A stretch of DNA of 60,783 nucleotides from Verrucomicrobiia bacterium (GTDB lineage: Bacteria; Verrucomicrobiota; Verrucomicrobiia; Verrucomicrobiales; Akkermansiaceae). The DNA lies in the NCBI GenBank assembly GCA_030432565.1, contig JAUIGV010000031.1:1-60783 (forward strand). The letters are read 5' to 3'. Positions 8,142 through 16,258 of this stretch are shown here, piece by piece. A program made the position numbers and the translations under genes. Positions within the stretch are counted from its first letter, which is position 1; each line of letters opens with the position of its first letter. The notes beneath the pieces are model-generated. The model was not told the origin of the DNA. It made no database searches and saw nothing but the letters and a program-made list of their open reading frames with translations.

Positions 8142-9182
8142 TTAGAGATTTTGCAATCCGTCAGTTGGACTATTTCCGACCAGGAGATTGAAGCTCTGGA
8201 TGGCCTGTCCAGCAGCTCCTTTGCCAAGATTATCTTCGGTGCTTTGAATGATCACGCGTCCGGTGCGAGGATCGTGATGCCAACCAATGTCGACGTAGTT
8301 TGTTCCGGTCACGTGTTTTGTGTCTGGTGAGGCTCCGGGTCCGCGGAGGCGTACAAAGGGTGCGTCTTGATAAGCCTTTTCAAGAGCAGCTCCGACACGG
8401 TCGAAATCGCCGGTCAATTTGGCAAAAGTCGTGGTGCAGATTCCGGCCGTCACCGGAATGAGGTGGGGAACAAAAGAGATCGTTACCTCTTCACCAGCGG
8501 CCTTTCCGAGTTCCTGCTCGATTTCGGAGAGATGACGGTGGCGGGGAAGACCGTAAGAGCGGACGCTTTCATTGACTTCGGCGAAGATGAGCGAGAGGTC
8601 TGCTTTGCGACCGGCGCCGCTCACTCCGCTCATGGAGGAGACGGCGATGGATGAGTGCTCAATGAGTCCCTCTTTTAGTAGTGGAATGAGAGGAAGCATG
8701 ATCGAGGTTGGGTAGCATCCGGGCGAGGCGATGAGTCGCGCGGCTCTGATTTCAGCTTCGTAAATTTCCGGGAGTCCGAAGACCGCTTCGTCGAGGAGCT
8801 CGGGGGCCGGGTGAGGGTGATCGTAGAAATCCTGATAGACGGTCGGATCGTCGAGACGAAAATCCGCGCTTAAATCGATGACCTTGAGCCCGCGATCCAG
8901 AAGGTCCCGCGCAAAAGGAGCGGCGGCTCCGTGAGGGAGGGCGAGAAAAGCGACTTCCGCGCCTGTGGCCGCAACGGCTTCCATATTTGGTTCCATGAAA
9001 CAGATTTCAGTGCCGGGGTGGCCTTCGAAACGGGGGAACACATCGGTCACTTTTTTCCCGGCATTGGCGCGGGAAGTGATGGCGACAACCTCGGCATACG
9101 GATGGCAAAAAACGAGCCGGAGGAGCTCCAGCCCGGTGTAGCCGCTGGCTCCGATGATCGCGATTTTGGTAACTCCAGACAT
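8142..9182 (-). CDS. argC: N-acetyl-gamma-glutamyl-phosphate reductase
   Basis: 346 aa, normal length. ArgC reduces N-acetylglutamyl phosphate to the semialdehyde with NADPH, the third step of arginine synthesis. The Rossmann motif IIGASGYTGLELLRL opens the protein (residues 9-23), and the catalytic Cys156 sits in IASPGCYPTS. It is first in the argC-argJ pair. The 107 bases to the divergent trypsin-fold gene at 9290 must hold its promoter. Confidence 0.96.
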   Translation of the reverse strand: MSGVTKIAIIGASGYTGLELLRLVFCHPYAEVVAITSRANAGKKVTDVFPRFEGHPGTEICFMEPNMEAVAATGAEVAFLALPHGAAAPFARDLLDRGLKVIDLSADFRLDDPTVYQDFYDHPHPAPELLDEAVFGLPEIYEAEIRAARLIASPGCYPTSIMLPLIPLLKEGLIEHSSIAVSSMSGVSGAGRKADLSLIFAEVNESVRSYGLPRHRHLSEIEQELGKAAGEEVTISFVPHLIPVTAGICTTTFAKLTGDFDRVGAALEKAYQDAPFVRLRGPGASPDTKHVTGTNYVDIGWHHDPRTGRVIIQSTEDNLGKGAAGQAIQSFNLLVGNSPTDGLQNL

Positions 9183-9289
9183 GTGGAATGGTTGTGCGAT
9201 GGAGCTTCCCGTGGGGCAAGCGCGAAAAAGTGGGAATTCCCACCCTTGAATTGTTGGCGTTTTGCGTGCACATCTTGGGGGTCGTCGTA

Positions 9290-10693
9290 ATGAAGAGCTT
9301 CGCGTTAATGATCCTCACTCTGCTAATGGTTCCAACCCTTGGGGGGACGGAGCTGGGTGAGGCTGTGAAGCCTCTCCATGAACCGACGATTGAGAATGCC
9401 AGGCTTGTGCTGGAGAAGTTGGACTCTCTGGTTGCCGGGGGTGATCCCCGCACGGTCACTCTTGGGAAAAAGATGCATCGGAGTGTGAAGCGAATTTTCA
9501 CCAAGGAGCATAAGATGAATGAAGGCCAAAAGGCGGCAGCGGAGCGGGAGGTCAAGGCCAAGCAGTATGATAAGAATGGCCGCCAGTGGCTAAAGCCGAA
9601 TATCCATGGCCGGGTCAACAAGCTGGCGGCATCCGCTGCTTTTCGTGATGCCAGGGAATTGCGCCGCGAGTCGCAATGGGCGCAGGAAGCGCATTCGAAG
9701 GAGTGGGCGGAGGAAGTCGCTGATTTTGAAAGGATGCTCGGTGATTTAAAATTTTCCAAGGAAGATGAAGCTCTTCTTACCTTGGCGGGGCTCTTGGCGA
9801 CGATCGTGAAGCGGACGGATTGGGTTGATCGTCCTTCGCTGAAGTACGATGAATCTAGGATTCAATTCATTCGCAATCTGGTCGCGAATAAAGATCGGTG
9901 GTTAACCCTGGCGACACACGCTGCCGATGCGGGTGAGCTTGAGTTATCCTACGATTTTTACCGCCGTGCCGGAAGTGACCTGGGGAGGTTTCGGGTGGGG
10001 GCGAAGTTGGCCGGTCAATTGGCCGCGGAGGGGTATCCCGGGTCCTCGATTAATTTGTGGAAAAGGCTGGGCGAGGTTGATCGTGCCGGGGAGTTGCAAA
10101 AGGAAGAGCCCGAGCTCGTTGCCGAGGATTTCAAGCCCTTGGAGGGGCTGGCGTTGAGCCGTAATGTGGCTCCGGCTTGTGTCCGGATCTCGACCGCGAA
10201 TGGGCACGAGACCGGCTTCTTTTACCAGGAGGGTGGTTACGTGATCTCCTGCAAGTGGCTCCTCTTAAACAAGGAGGGGGAGGTATTGCCGGTGACGGTG
10301 ACTCTGGAAGATGGACAGAAGTTTGTTGCGAAGGTTCTCGGTGTTTCAAAGGGGCATGACATCGCTGCTTTGAAGATTGGGCATGAGGGGCATGAGTTGC
10401 TGCCGCTTGGCGATCGCAAGGATCTTAAACCGGGGCTCGCGCTCAAACTTTTTGGGTTTTCAGGGAAGGAAAGGAATATCGCGGAGGCGGTTCCTTGCAC
10501 GGTGCTTGCACCGATGGATGCCTGGAACAACCAACCAACTTCAAGGTTGGCGCTCGATGCAAGTCAGGGGTGCCGGGGCGGGCCGGTTGTTGATCAGCGC
10601 GGGCGGGTGTTGGGGATCTTCCTGACCTCAAAAGCTGGAAACGCCCGCTCTCTCGAGGTGGGGGCGATCCATGCCTTTGTGAAGCAGTTTTAG
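9290..10693 (+). CDS. Secreted trypsin-fold protein with lost catalytic residues (pseudo-protease)
   Basis: 467 aa from ATG 9290 (MKSFALMILTLLMVPTLGG), which gives a clean signal peptide; the frame is open further upstream but adds no signal-like sequence. Residues 20-280 are charged and helical with no recognised domain. Residues about 290-467 follow the HtrA/trypsin S1C pattern. GYVISCKWLL lies where active enzymes have GxIxTNxHVV, so His is replaced by Trp. HDIAALK keeps the Asp (357). GCRGGPVVD (427-435) stands where GNSGGPLVD is expected, so the nucleophile Ser is Arg. It is probably an extracytoplasmic binding or scaffold protein, not a peptidase. It stands alone, divergent from argC and convergent with the DUF6288 gene. 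Confidence 0.75.
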   Translation: MKSFALMILTLLMVPTLGGTELGEAVKPLHEPTIENARLVLEKLDSLVAGGDPRTVTLGKKMHRSVKRIFTKEHKMNEGQKAAAEREVKAKQYDKNGRQWLKPNIHGRVNKLAASAAFRDARELRRESQWAQEAHSKEWAEEVADFERMLGDLKFSKEDEALLTLAGLLATIVKRTDWVDRPSLKYDESRIQFIRNLVANKDRWLTLATHAADAGELELSYDFYRRAGSDLGRFRVGAKLAGQLAAEGYPGSSINLWKRLGEVDRAGELQKEEPELVAEDFKPLEGLALSRNVAPACVRISTANGHETGFFYQEGGYVISCKWLLLNKEGEVLPVTVTLEDGQKFVAKVLGVSKGHDIAALKIGHEGHELLPLGDRKDLKPGLALKLFGFSGKERNIAEAVPCTVLAPMDAWNNQPTSRLALDASQGCRGGPVVDQRGRVLGIFLTSKAGNARSLEVGAIHAFVKQF

Positions 10694-10723
10694 CAGGTCC
10701 GGATCCGCGCCCGGGAGAGGTGA

Positions 10724-13204
10724 TCAGTCAACTTCCTTGGTTTCGATGTCTTCGAAAGATCTGAGTGCCTTTGGTCCTTCGGTGGCGTTTTCGATGGCGG
10801 CGATTCCTTCGTTGAGGCCCTTGAAGAATTCGTTTGTCGCCCAGGTGGGAAATTCGAGGAGCTTGCCGGGGCCGAGGTTGGCCTGATAGTAGGCCCGCGC
10901 CTTATACAATGAAGGGAGTGCTGATTTGGCTTCGGTCCCGAAGCTTTTGAGCACTTCCATGATGCGGAAGATGCGGGCCTGGGAACCGTGCGGTTTCATG
11001 GAAAGGACGTATTTAGCAGTGACGGGAACGGTCTCTTTGAAGTTGTATTTGGCGAGAAGCTTCATTCCAGTTTCACGGATCTCGGCGTTAAACATGATGC
11101 CGCTGGGCGAGGCGTTCTCGACTCCCCAGGCGATGTCGTCCCAAAGAGGGGCGAGTTGTTCGAAGCTCATTTTGTTCATTCCGTTCGCGACGAAGTTGCG
11201 GACGAGACCATCTTGGTTTCGAATGAGTCGACGAATGGCGGGGATGAGAAGTTTTTGATCAACAGCTTTCATATCGCGGCGGAGAAGGCCGCGGGGTGAA
11301 CCGTTGTATCCATCTCCCCAGAGGACGAAGGCGACGTATCGTTGGTTCATTTCGCGGGGATCATCGGCCATGGTGGTGGTCGCTGATTTGAGGAGAACCG
11401 GAACGGCCTTCTCCCGGGCGGGTTCCCCGATGGCGCAGAGGGCGCAGCCGGCACGGAAACGGATCCACTCGTCTTCGTGGGTGAGCAGAGCGACGAGGCC
11501 ATCGATGGCGGGTTCGGCTTTGGGTCCCTGGTGCTCGAGCCCGTAAATCCCTCCGAGGATAATTTCGCGGTCCATGATATCGAGCATCTTCATGAGCGTT
11601 GGGACGTGGTTGGTTGGCTTTTTGGCGAGCGATTTGGCGGCTCTGATTCGCATCGGCATGGACCAGGTGTTGAGGCGTTTGAGAAGTTCCTCGTCGGGAA
11701 GTGAGTCGAAACTGTCGGTCTTGATAAGGCCGTTGCGGTGCCAGACGTTGTAGCCTTCCCCGGCGATCATGGTGTCGGCGAGCGCTTGGCTGGTGAGGGC
11801 TTTTTCGAGCTTGAGTCCGCGTCCGGTGATTTCGAGTTTACGCAAGGACATGGCGTAGGTGAGAAGTCGGGCTCCGGTGGTGTCCCAGCCCGGGGTGGTG
11901 TGTTCCGATCCGATCATGTTGGCACCGCCTTGATAGGTGAAGCCGCCGTCCCACTGACGTTCGAGATCGTAGAACCACTGTTGTTTCTCCATGAAGGCGG
12001 CGGCTGCTTCGGGGCCGGCCCGCATCGCCCCGAGTGGTCCCCAGGCGTAGCTCCAGAAGTTGCCGGTGTGACCTTCTTCGCGTTGGCTGTATGAGGCTAC
12101 GGTCATGCGGGCAAAAAACTGGTAGGCTTCGGGATTGCCGAGAAGGTCAAAAAAGATGACGGCAAGGGAGCTGCGTCCGTTGCTGTCGTGAACTTCCCGA
12201 GGGGAGTGGTCACCGTAGGGAATGTTTCCTTTGTTGACGAAGCTGGAGAAGAAGATCTCTGATTTGCGGATGGCCTCTCCGACGACGGGATCATCAATGC
12301 CACATTTCTGGTTCAAGATGAGGGAGACGGCGCACGAGAGGGAGGGCTGGCACATCGCACCGTAGCCGAGGAGGATGCCTCCTTCCCTCGCATTGTTGTG
12401 GCCCCAGGTGCCAACGAGGCTTTGACCTCCGGCGAGGTAAAGGGCCATTTCGCGGATCTTGGGCAGCACTTCTTCGTCTTTGGTGAGCAGGTAATACTCG
12501 GAGAGAAAGATGTTCATGTAACCCATCCGCCAGGAGGACATGCTGTAAGCGTCTTTGACCTTGAGCGATCGGGCGTAGTCGCGCACCATGGGAAGGTATT
12601 CGTCGTCGCCGCTGGCGAGCAAACCGAGCGCGTTGACGTGTCCGGTGATGTCGCGGCCGATGCCGTTTTTTTCGATGTAGCGACATGCGTCTTCCATGAT
12701 CCGTGCGGTCTTGTCGCAATTAGTGGGCGAGAGCGGGCCGTAGCTTCCCATCACTTTGAGTTTCAGAGTGACGTCTTTGGTTTTCCCGTCGCGCCAGCGG
12801 AGGAGTTTGAGAGTGCCGTGGTTTTCCTTCTTTTCTGCTTCGGTGATCGCATTGCCGAAAGCAATTCGGGCGTCGCTTTCGAACTTCTTGCCGTTGATGC
12901 CAACGATGACGTCGTTCACCTTGAGGACTCCGTCGGCAGGTGAGCCGGGGTCGACCTTGGTAATGAGAATCTGGCGGGCGAAGTCCGTGCGCAGGGCCAT
13001 GCCCCACATCCAACCGCGAGCGCCGGTTGGTCCGAGGTTCCAATCGTGACGATCGTTCTTCTTACCGTCCTTGGTGAGGTCGGGGATTTCGGGGAGCTGG
13101 CGTTTGCCTTTTGGCGTGAGATCGGCGAGGCCCTTTTCAAGGTCGTCGGCGATGATCGTTGTTGGAACGGCGAGGAGACAAAGGAGTGCGATAGCTTTTT
13201 GCAT
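10724..13204 (-). CDS. DUF6288-type secreted protein with PDZ domain and HEAT-like repeats
   Basis: 826 aa with an N-terminal signal peptide (MQKAIALLCLLAVPTTIIA). A PDZ-like domain follows (about residues 65-150; ITKVDPGSPADGVLKVNDVI is the carboxylate-binding part). Residues 160-480 have the repeating helical and Trp/Tyr/Gly-rich composition of an alpha/alpha-toroid fold (GQSLVGTWGHNNAREGGILL, WAYGPLG-like blocks). Residues about 520-740 look like HEAT repeats (AEPAIDGLVALLTHEDEWIR). This matches the DUF6288 proteins of Verrucomicrobia and Planctomycetes, whose function is unknown. It is the last gene of the four-gene minus-strand operon, 20 bases after the SASA gene. The toroid fold would fit a glycan-active role, which is inference. 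Confidence 0.7.
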   Translation of the reverse strand: MQKAIALLCLLAVPTTIIADDLEKGLADLTPKGKRQLPEIPDLTKDGKKNDRHDWNLGPTGARGWMWGMALRTDFARQILITKVDPGSPADGVLKVNDVIVGINGKKFESDARIAFGNAITEAEKKENHGTLKLLRWRDGKTKDVTLKLKVMGSYGPLSPTNCDKTARIMEDACRYIEKNGIGRDITGHVNALGLLASGDDEYLPMVRDYARSLKVKDAYSMSSWRMGYMNIFLSEYYLLTKDEEVLPKIREMALYLAGGQSLVGTWGHNNAREGGILLGYGAMCQPSLSCAVSLILNQKCGIDDPVVGEAIRKSEIFFSSFVNKGNIPYGDHSPREVHDSNGRSSLAVIFFDLLGNPEAYQFFARMTVASYSQREEGHTGNFWSYAWGPLGAMRAGPEAAAAFMEKQQWFYDLERQWDGGFTYQGGANMIGSEHTTPGWDTTGARLLTYAMSLRKLEITGRGLKLEKALTSQALADTMIAGEGYNVWHRNGLIKTDSFDSLPDEELLKRLNTWSMPMRIRAAKSLAKKPTNHVPTLMKMLDIMDREIILGGIYGLEHQGPKAEPAIDGLVALLTHEDEWIRFRAGCALCAIGEPAREKAVPVLLKSATTTMADDPREMNQRYVAFVLWGDGYNGSPRGLLRRDMKAVDQKLLIPAIRRLIRNQDGLVRNFVANGMNKMSFEQLAPLWDDIAWGVENASPSGIMFNAEIRETGMKLLAKYNFKETVPVTAKYVLSMKPHGSQARIFRIMEVLKSFGTEAKSALPSLYKARAYYQANLGPGKLLEFPTWATNEFFKGLNEGIAAIENATEGPKALRSFEDIETKEVD

Positions 13205-13224
13205 AAAGTGAGAATGATTAACAA

Positions 13225-14835
13225 TTATTTTAGCCGGGTTCCTTCCCAGGCTTCGGCCATGCGTTCGCCGAGCGCGATGATGCCTTTCGTTCCAAAGAGG
13301 ACCGGTTTGTGTGGAAGGTCGGAGGTTTTGACGAACTTGAGGTTGGAATCTCTTGCGTCAAGGGCTTCGAGGTCGGCGTTGAGGTCGTAGAGTTTTTGGT
13401 CGCCGGTGATGCTTGCGGGGAGCATGGGCTGTTCGGTGAGGATCCAGGTGAGGTAGGGGCGGTCGAGGTCCTTACGGGTGGCATTCATAAAGGTTTCGAA
13501 GCGGTCGGCGTATTTGTCGGCCATCCAATTGAGGGCCCGATCATTTTCGCCACAGTGCCAGAAGACTGCGGAGATTTCACATTGATACCCTTGTTTGATG
13601 AGATCGTCGCGGCATTTTTTGATGCCGGTGATCCAGTCTTGGTAGCGATCGCGGTAGGGCTCATTGGAGCCTTCGGGAAGCCAGTCGGGTGATTGTGATC
13701 CACTGTCGGTGAACTTGTAGATGGCCAGGACTTCGTCTTTCGCCATTTTGGGGATCATTTTTTGACCAAAGCTGAGTTCGGGGCCGAAGTCTTTAAGGTG
13801 GTTGACGGGTGAAAGATACTGCCATCCGGTTGAAGTCGTGACTTTTCCAAGATTGTATTGGAAGAGGGCTGCCTGGGGGGTGGAGAGTGGAGTGTCTTTG
13901 ATGTCGGCGAGCCAAGCCTCTTCGCCTTCCATGTTGCGCTGTCCTCCGAGAACGATGAGCTTCACCTTTTTTGCTTTGGGCATAAGGATTTTTTTCCTCC
14001 TCTCAACCGGCTGGGGAAGGCTGGCTTTGGCGTAGGCTTCGCCGTGTTGCAGTTGACCGAGAGTGCCGAAGTGATAGTGGAGGCCGAAGGGACGACCGAC
14101 CTTGAAGGAGAGGTGTGAAGTGGGAACGAAGAAGGCCTTGGGGTCGGATTCGACGACGGCCATCTGGGCGTTGCGGATGAGGGTGACGTTCGCGCGGTTG
14201 TCCATACCCCAAACTCCTTTTGTGCTAATTTCTCCGATGTAGACTTTCAACTTCGGGACAGAGAGGTCTTTGCGGACGTTGGCGATGAAGTTGCGGAGGT
14301 TTTTTTCGTAGAGCTGCTTTCCTTCCGCGTTGAACATGTCGTTTTCACCCTGATGCCACATAAGGCCTTCGATCCTGTAATTGAGGCCTTCTCTCTCGAG
14401 TTCAGCGAGACGGGCCCGGACGTGGGTGATGAAGCGTTGGTAAAGCTTCTTGCTTTTTTCGTCTCCGCCATCGGGGGCCCAGTCGTTGACAAGGGTGGTG
14501 CCGCCCCAGGCGTCCTTGATGAGGGCGAGCGGGGCTTTGCTTTGTCGGCGAAAAGCGCGGGCGAAGGTGATCTCGGGGCCGAAGTTATTGGCGACAGGCT
14601 TGAGGCCGGTCCAGCCGTCAGACTTGTGATTGGCGCCGGTTTGGTAGGAATAACGAACGTCTTCGAGAGGCTCGAAAACAGTGCGGTAGGGCGGGAAGTC
14701 GGACACCAGTTTAGGATCGGTGTCGGCCCCCTCCATGTTGGATTGTCCGGCAAAGAGGAAAACGCGGACGGGTTCGGCTGCTTGCGCAGAGAATAAAAGA
14801 TACGCGAAGGCGATAAAGGAGAGAAAGGAGGTCAT
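13225..14835 (-). CDS. Tandem sialate O-acetylesterase-like (SASA) protein
   Basis: 536 aa with a signal peptide ending near AQAA (residue 20). Two SGNH-type esterase domains lie in series. The first (residues 22-270) has GQSNMEG with the nucleophile Ser32, MWHQGEND, and a C-terminal HYHFGTLGQ block. It should remove O-acyl groups from carbohydrates outside the cytoplasm. The second (residues 290-530) begins LGGQRNMEG, so Arg300 takes the place of Ser, and has FWHCGEND for WHQGEND; it is very likely inactive. The gene is 3 bases from the DUF1501 gene, suggesting tight translational coupling. Clusters of DUF1501, PSCyt1 and esterase genes are common in this phylum and are usually tied to complex-polysaccharide use. 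Confidence 0.85.
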   Translation of the reverse strand: MTSFLSFIAFAYLLFSAQAAEPVRVFLFAGQSNMEGADTDPKLVSDFPPYRTVFEPLEDVRYSYQTGANHKSDGWTGLKPVANNFGPEITFARAFRRQSKAPLALIKDAWGGTTLVNDWAPDGGDEKSKKLYQRFITHVRARLAELEREGLNYRIEGLMWHQGENDMFNAEGKQLYEKNLRNFIANVRKDLSVPKLKVYIGEISTKGVWGMDNRANVTLIRNAQMAVVESDPKAFFVPTSHLSFKVGRPFGLHYHFGTLGQLQHGEAYAKASLPQPVERRKKILMPKAKKVKLIVLGGQRNMEGEEAWLADIKDTPLSTPQAALFQYNLGKVTTSTGWQYLSPVNHLKDFGPELSFGQKMIPKMAKDEVLAIYKFTDSGSQSPDWLPEGSNEPYRDRYQDWITGIKKCRDDLIKQGYQCEISAVFWHCGENDRALNWMADKYADRFETFMNATRKDLDRPYLTWILTEQPMLPASITGDQKLYDLNADLEALDARDSNLKFVKTSDLPHKPVLFGTKGIIALGERMAEAWEGTRLK

Positions 14836-14838
14836 TTT

Positions 14839-16254
14839 TTAGGCGAGGATTTGTTTGATCACTTTGGCGGGTTCGACGCCGGTGAGGCGCATGTCGAGGC
14901 CCTGGAATTTTTTCGAGAAGCGGTGGTGGTCGATTCCCAGAAGATGAAGAAGGGTGGCGTGGAAGTCGCGGACATGGACCACATCTTTGACTGCGTTGTA
15001 GCCGAGTTCATCAGTCCCGCCATGACTGAGGCCGGGTTTCACTCCGCCTCCGGCCATCCACATGGAGAAGCCTTTGATGTGGTGGTCGCGTCCGGCTCCG
15101 CCTTTGCCCTGAAACATGGGGGTGCGACCGAATTCTCCGCCCCAGACGACGAGGGTGTCTTCGAGGAGACCGCGCTGTTTGAGGTCGGTCAGGAGGGCCC
15201 AAGTGGGTTGATCGGTGAGCTTGCTGCAGATGCCCATGTATTTTTCAAGGCCGCCGTGGTGGTCCCAGCCGCGATGGTAGAGTTGCACGAAGCGAGTTCC
15301 TTTTTCGATAAGACGTCGGGCGAGGAGGCAGTTGGAAGCGTAGGATCCGTCGCCGGGCTTTGCCCCATACATATCAAGTGTTTTTTGCGATTCGCCCGAG
15401 AGATCGGTGAGTTCGGGAACCGACGCCTGCATTCGGAATGCCATTTCGTAGGCGCTGATGCGGGTCGCGATTTCGGGGTCGTCAACGAGTTCGTTGCGTT
15501 GCGCGTCGAGCTTCTGAATCGTTTTGATGAGAGCGTTTTGGTGCTGGCGGTCAACTCCTTCTGGATTGGTGACGTAGTGCACCGGATCACCGGTGGAGTT
15601 GAATTCGACGCCCTGGAATCGGGAAGGGAGGAAGCCGGAGCCCCATTGGCGCGAAGCAATGGGTTGGGGATTGCGGCCACCGACGGAGGTAAGGACGACA
15701 AAGCCGGGAAGATTTTCGGATTCGGAGCCAAGGCCGTAGTTAATCCACGATCCCATGGACGGCCGGCCGCTGATGGCGGTCCCGGTGTTCATGAATGTGT
15801 GGGCCGGGTCGTGGTTGATTTGTTCCGTGACCATGGATCGGATGACGGTGATGTCGTCAGCCATCTTTTGGTGGTAGGGGAGGAAGTCGGAGATGTATTG
15901 TCCGGACTTGCCGTATTGTTTGAATCTGGTGAGGTGGCCCTGGACTTTGAGGGCTTTCCCTTGGAGTTGGGCGATGGGTTGTCCCTTGGTGAAGGACTCG
16001 GGCATGGCCTGGCCGTTGAGTTTGTCGAGCTGGGGCTTGTAGTCGAAGGTTTCGAGGTGTGACGGACCACCGGCCATGCAGAGAAAAATGACGCGTTTTG
16101 CCTTTGGGACGTGATGGGGGAAGCCCGAGAGACCGGGGTATTTTTCAACGAGGCCTTCCGCGCGGGCGAGTTGGGAAAGAAGGGCGGCGGAACCGAAGGA
16201 GAGGCCGGTGTTTTGGAGAAATGTACGACGGTTGATGAAATTTGCGGCGTTCAT
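14839..16254 (-). CDS. DUF1501 domain-containing protein, Tat signal
   Basis: 471 aa from ATG 16254. The open frame runs further upstream, but that part lies within the PSCyt1 gene and is Pro/Ser-rich nonsense. The N-terminus has a twin-arginine motif (NRRTFLQNTGLSFGSAALL), so the folded protein is exported. The rest matches DUF1501, a family in the alkaline phosphatase/sulfatase superfamily: FLCMAGGPSHLETFDYKP at the start, VVWGGEFGRTPMFQGKGG and GRDHHIKGFSMWMAGGGVKP near the end, with metal-binding Asp/His residues. The activity of the family is unproven. It is 4 bases downstream of the PSCyt1/DUF1549 gene, a pairing seen across Planctomycetes and Verrucomicrobia. Confidence 0.93.
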   Translation of the reverse strand: MNAANFINRRTFLQNTGLSFGSAALLSQLARAEGLVEKYPGLSGFPHHVPKAKRVIFLCMAGGPSHLETFDYKPQLDKLNGQAMPESFTKGQPIAQLQGKALKVQGHLTRFKQYGKSGQYISDFLPYHQKMADDITVIRSMVTEQINHDPAHTFMNTGTAISGRPSMGSWINYGLGSESENLPGFVVLTSVGGRNPQPIASRQWGSGFLPSRFQGVEFNSTGDPVHYVTNPEGVDRQHQNALIKTIQKLDAQRNELVDDPEIATRISAYEMAFRMQASVPELTDLSGESQKTLDMYGAKPGDGSYASNCLLARRLIEKGTRFVQLYHRGWDHHGGLEKYMGICSKLTDQPTWALLTDLKQRGLLEDTLVVWGGEFGRTPMFQGKGGAGRDHHIKGFSMWMAGGGVKPGLSHGGTDELGYNAVKDVVHVRDFHATLLHLLGIDHHRFSKKFQGLDMRLTGVEPAKVIKQILA

Positions 16255-16258
16255 GGTC

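Noticed and set aside
14851-16062. 403-residue plus-strand open frame
   Set aside because: It mirrors the DUF1501 gene and is repetitive in composition; a product of codon bias on the other strand.
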